A DNA stretch of 64,000 bases, taken from assembly GCA_001768735.1 (NCBI GenBank), contig MEMB01000001.1, positions 124,001-188,000 of the forward strand. Direction: 5' to 3'. The stretch is from Alphaproteobacteria bacterium GWF2_58_20 (GTDB lineage: Bacteria; Pseudomonadota; Alphaproteobacteria; UBA1247). Within the stretch, counting starts at the first letter, position 1; each line of letters starts with the position of its first letter. The notes under the pieces were generated by a model, which saw nothing but the letters and a program-made list of their open reading frames with translations, was not told the origin of the DNA and made no database searches. Of this stretch, positions 63,116-64,000 are shown in pieces. A program made the translations under genes and the position numbers.

Positions 63116-64000
63116 TTATCCCGCAACCTTATCCTTGAGAAAGCGCTCGGTCAGGGCGGTGAGGCCTGCATTGATGTGGGGTGGCAGTTGTTCCGCCAGT
63201 TTTACGGCAATGGTGTTGCGCCCTTCCTTGCTGGCGTATTCCACTTCCTTGGCGAGCGCCATGAGGTTTTTGAGCCCCAGGGCACCGGAGGTGGATTTGA
63301 GGTCATGGGAAGCCTGGCGGACGCCATCAAGATCCTGTTTTTTTGCCGCTTCCAGCATTTGGGTTGTGAGGGTTCCGGCCTGCTCGATGTAGGAAAGGAC
63401 AAGGTCCTTGAGTTCATCAGGATCCAGAGTGCTTTCCAGCAGGGCGATGGTCGCTTGGTCAAGCTGGGCCGAATGGGTTTGGTCGTTCATGTTGGTTTTC
63501 TCCATGTCTCGGGTCACCATTTTGAGGGAATTGGCAAGAACAGATGGTTCAATGGGTTTGGAAACGCGTCCGTTCATGCCGACATCGGTGCAGAGTTTTT
63601 CATCCTCGCGCGAGACGCCAGCCGTCATGGCCAGAATGGGGGTCTTGCCTTTGTCGCCGGGCAGGGCACGGATGCGCCGGGTGGCTTCGAGACCATCCAT
63701 GATCGGCATGCGTACGTCCATGAGGACCACATCATAATCCCCACGCATGACGGCAGATACGGCCTCTTCACCATTGGGGGCAATTTCGATCTGGTGGCCA
63801 AGTTTTTTGAGGATGGCTGTCGCCACTTTCTGGTTGACCGCATTGTCTTCCGCCAGAAGGATGTGCAGGGATTGGGATTCGCCCCCTGAAAGCGTGTCTG
63901 GAGTATTCATGCGGATTTCTTCCTCCGAAACGACGGGCAGGGAAACGATGATCCAGAAGGTGCTGCCCATGCCGGGGGTGCTGTCAAGTCCGATTTCCCC
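63116..64000 (-). CDS. Hybrid sensor histidine kinase, C-terminal part
   Basis: Partial: it continues past the right edge. The visible 294 residues begin with the end of a histidine-kinase ATPase domain ([17 protein letters not shown], the G2 box), then a receiver ([23 protein letters not shown] with the phospho-Asp, AMTAG, KPIEP), and an Hpt domain ([27 protein letters not shown] with the phospho-His). This is a phosphorelay kinase. The ATG at 63970 is not the true start. The stand-alone CheY proteins at 28.3-29.2 kb are possible but unproven targets. Confidence 0.88.
   Translation of the reverse strand, partial: GEIGLDSTPGMGSTFWIIVSLPVVSEEEIRMNTPDTLSGGESQSLHILLAEDNAVNQKVATAILKKLGHQIEIAPNGEEAVSAVMRGDYDVVLMDVRMPIMDGLEATRRIRALPGDKGKTPILAMTAGVSREDEKLCTDVGMNGRVSKPIEPSVLANSLKMVTRDMEKTNMNDQTHSAQLDQATIALLESTLDPDELKDLVLSYIEQAGTLTTQMLEAAKKQDLDGVRQASHDLKSTSGALGLKNLMALAKEVEYASKEGRNTIAVKLAEQLPPHINAGLTALTERFLKDKVAG

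Overview
The window comes from the chromosome of an alphaproteobacterium. The evidence is an Irr-type iron regulator, a MucR/Ros regulator, an ELM1-family protein, trxB followed by a LysR gene, and the alphaproteobacterial gene order tsaB-rimI-(regulator)-miaB-phoH-ybeY-CBS-lnt-XRE and rimP-nusA-rnpM-infB-rbfA-truB-rpsO-pnp. I cannot name the genus. The secreted RCC1, EAR and serpin proteins and the free-standing patatin would fit a Micavibrio-like or other deep-branching lineage, but that is inference. No prophage, insertion sequence, integrase, CRISPR array or rRNA gene is visible.

Layout. 0-4.4 kb: a queuosine block (GluQ-RS, an esterase, QueH, Tgt, QueA). 4.5-6.4 kb: Irr and a nitronate monooxygenase-like flavoprotein with a cysteine-rich tail. 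6.5-15.8 kb: the rimP-to-pnp translation/RNA operon, with an intrinsic terminator just before rimP. 16-22.1 kb: miaB-phoH-ybeY-CBS-lnt-XRE. 22.2-24.5 kb: MucR, RimI, TsaB and a nitroreductase. 24.5-28.3 kb: a deacetylase-like protein that seems to have lost its metal site, then TrpS and MurJ. 28.3-30.2 kb: two CheY-like receivers, a small membrane protein and a peroxiredoxin. 30.4-33.8 kb: a very large secreted RCC1 protein. 34.1-41.2 kb: NYN protein, nucleotide-sugar dehydratase, lytic transglycosylase, uracil-DNA glycosylase, TPR protein and tRNA-Gln. 41.7-45 kb: a second large secreted protein and an endonuclease/phosphatase-fold protein. 45.1-52.2 kb: a MoxR-DUF58-BatA/DUF4159 operon ending in a deoxyribosyltransferase-like gene. 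52.2-56.8 kb: CCA-adding-type enzyme, membrane protein, ELM1 protein, TrxB and LysR. 56.9-64 kb: patatin, AmgK-like kinase, a Met-rich periplasmic protein, a serpin, a third secreted propeller protein and the end of a hybrid histidine kinase.

Two features stand out. First, three otherwise different secreted proteins (30459-33848, 41672-43756, 61455-63077) share a short motif just after the signal peptide: aromatic-x-(I/M)-R-K-x-(V/I/L)-C-x5/6-C with an Asp between the cysteines. Each carries different downstream modules: two 7-bladed RCC1 propellers, a DUF1566-like domain, or a 7-repeat EAR propeller. This looks like an undescribed secreted-protein family with a common N-terminal tag. Second, three copies of a palindromic repeat (18239-18336, 29356-29522, 45031-45128) show compensatory changes in the stem. 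They overlap gene ends: one supplies the start codon of lnt and two supply stop codons.
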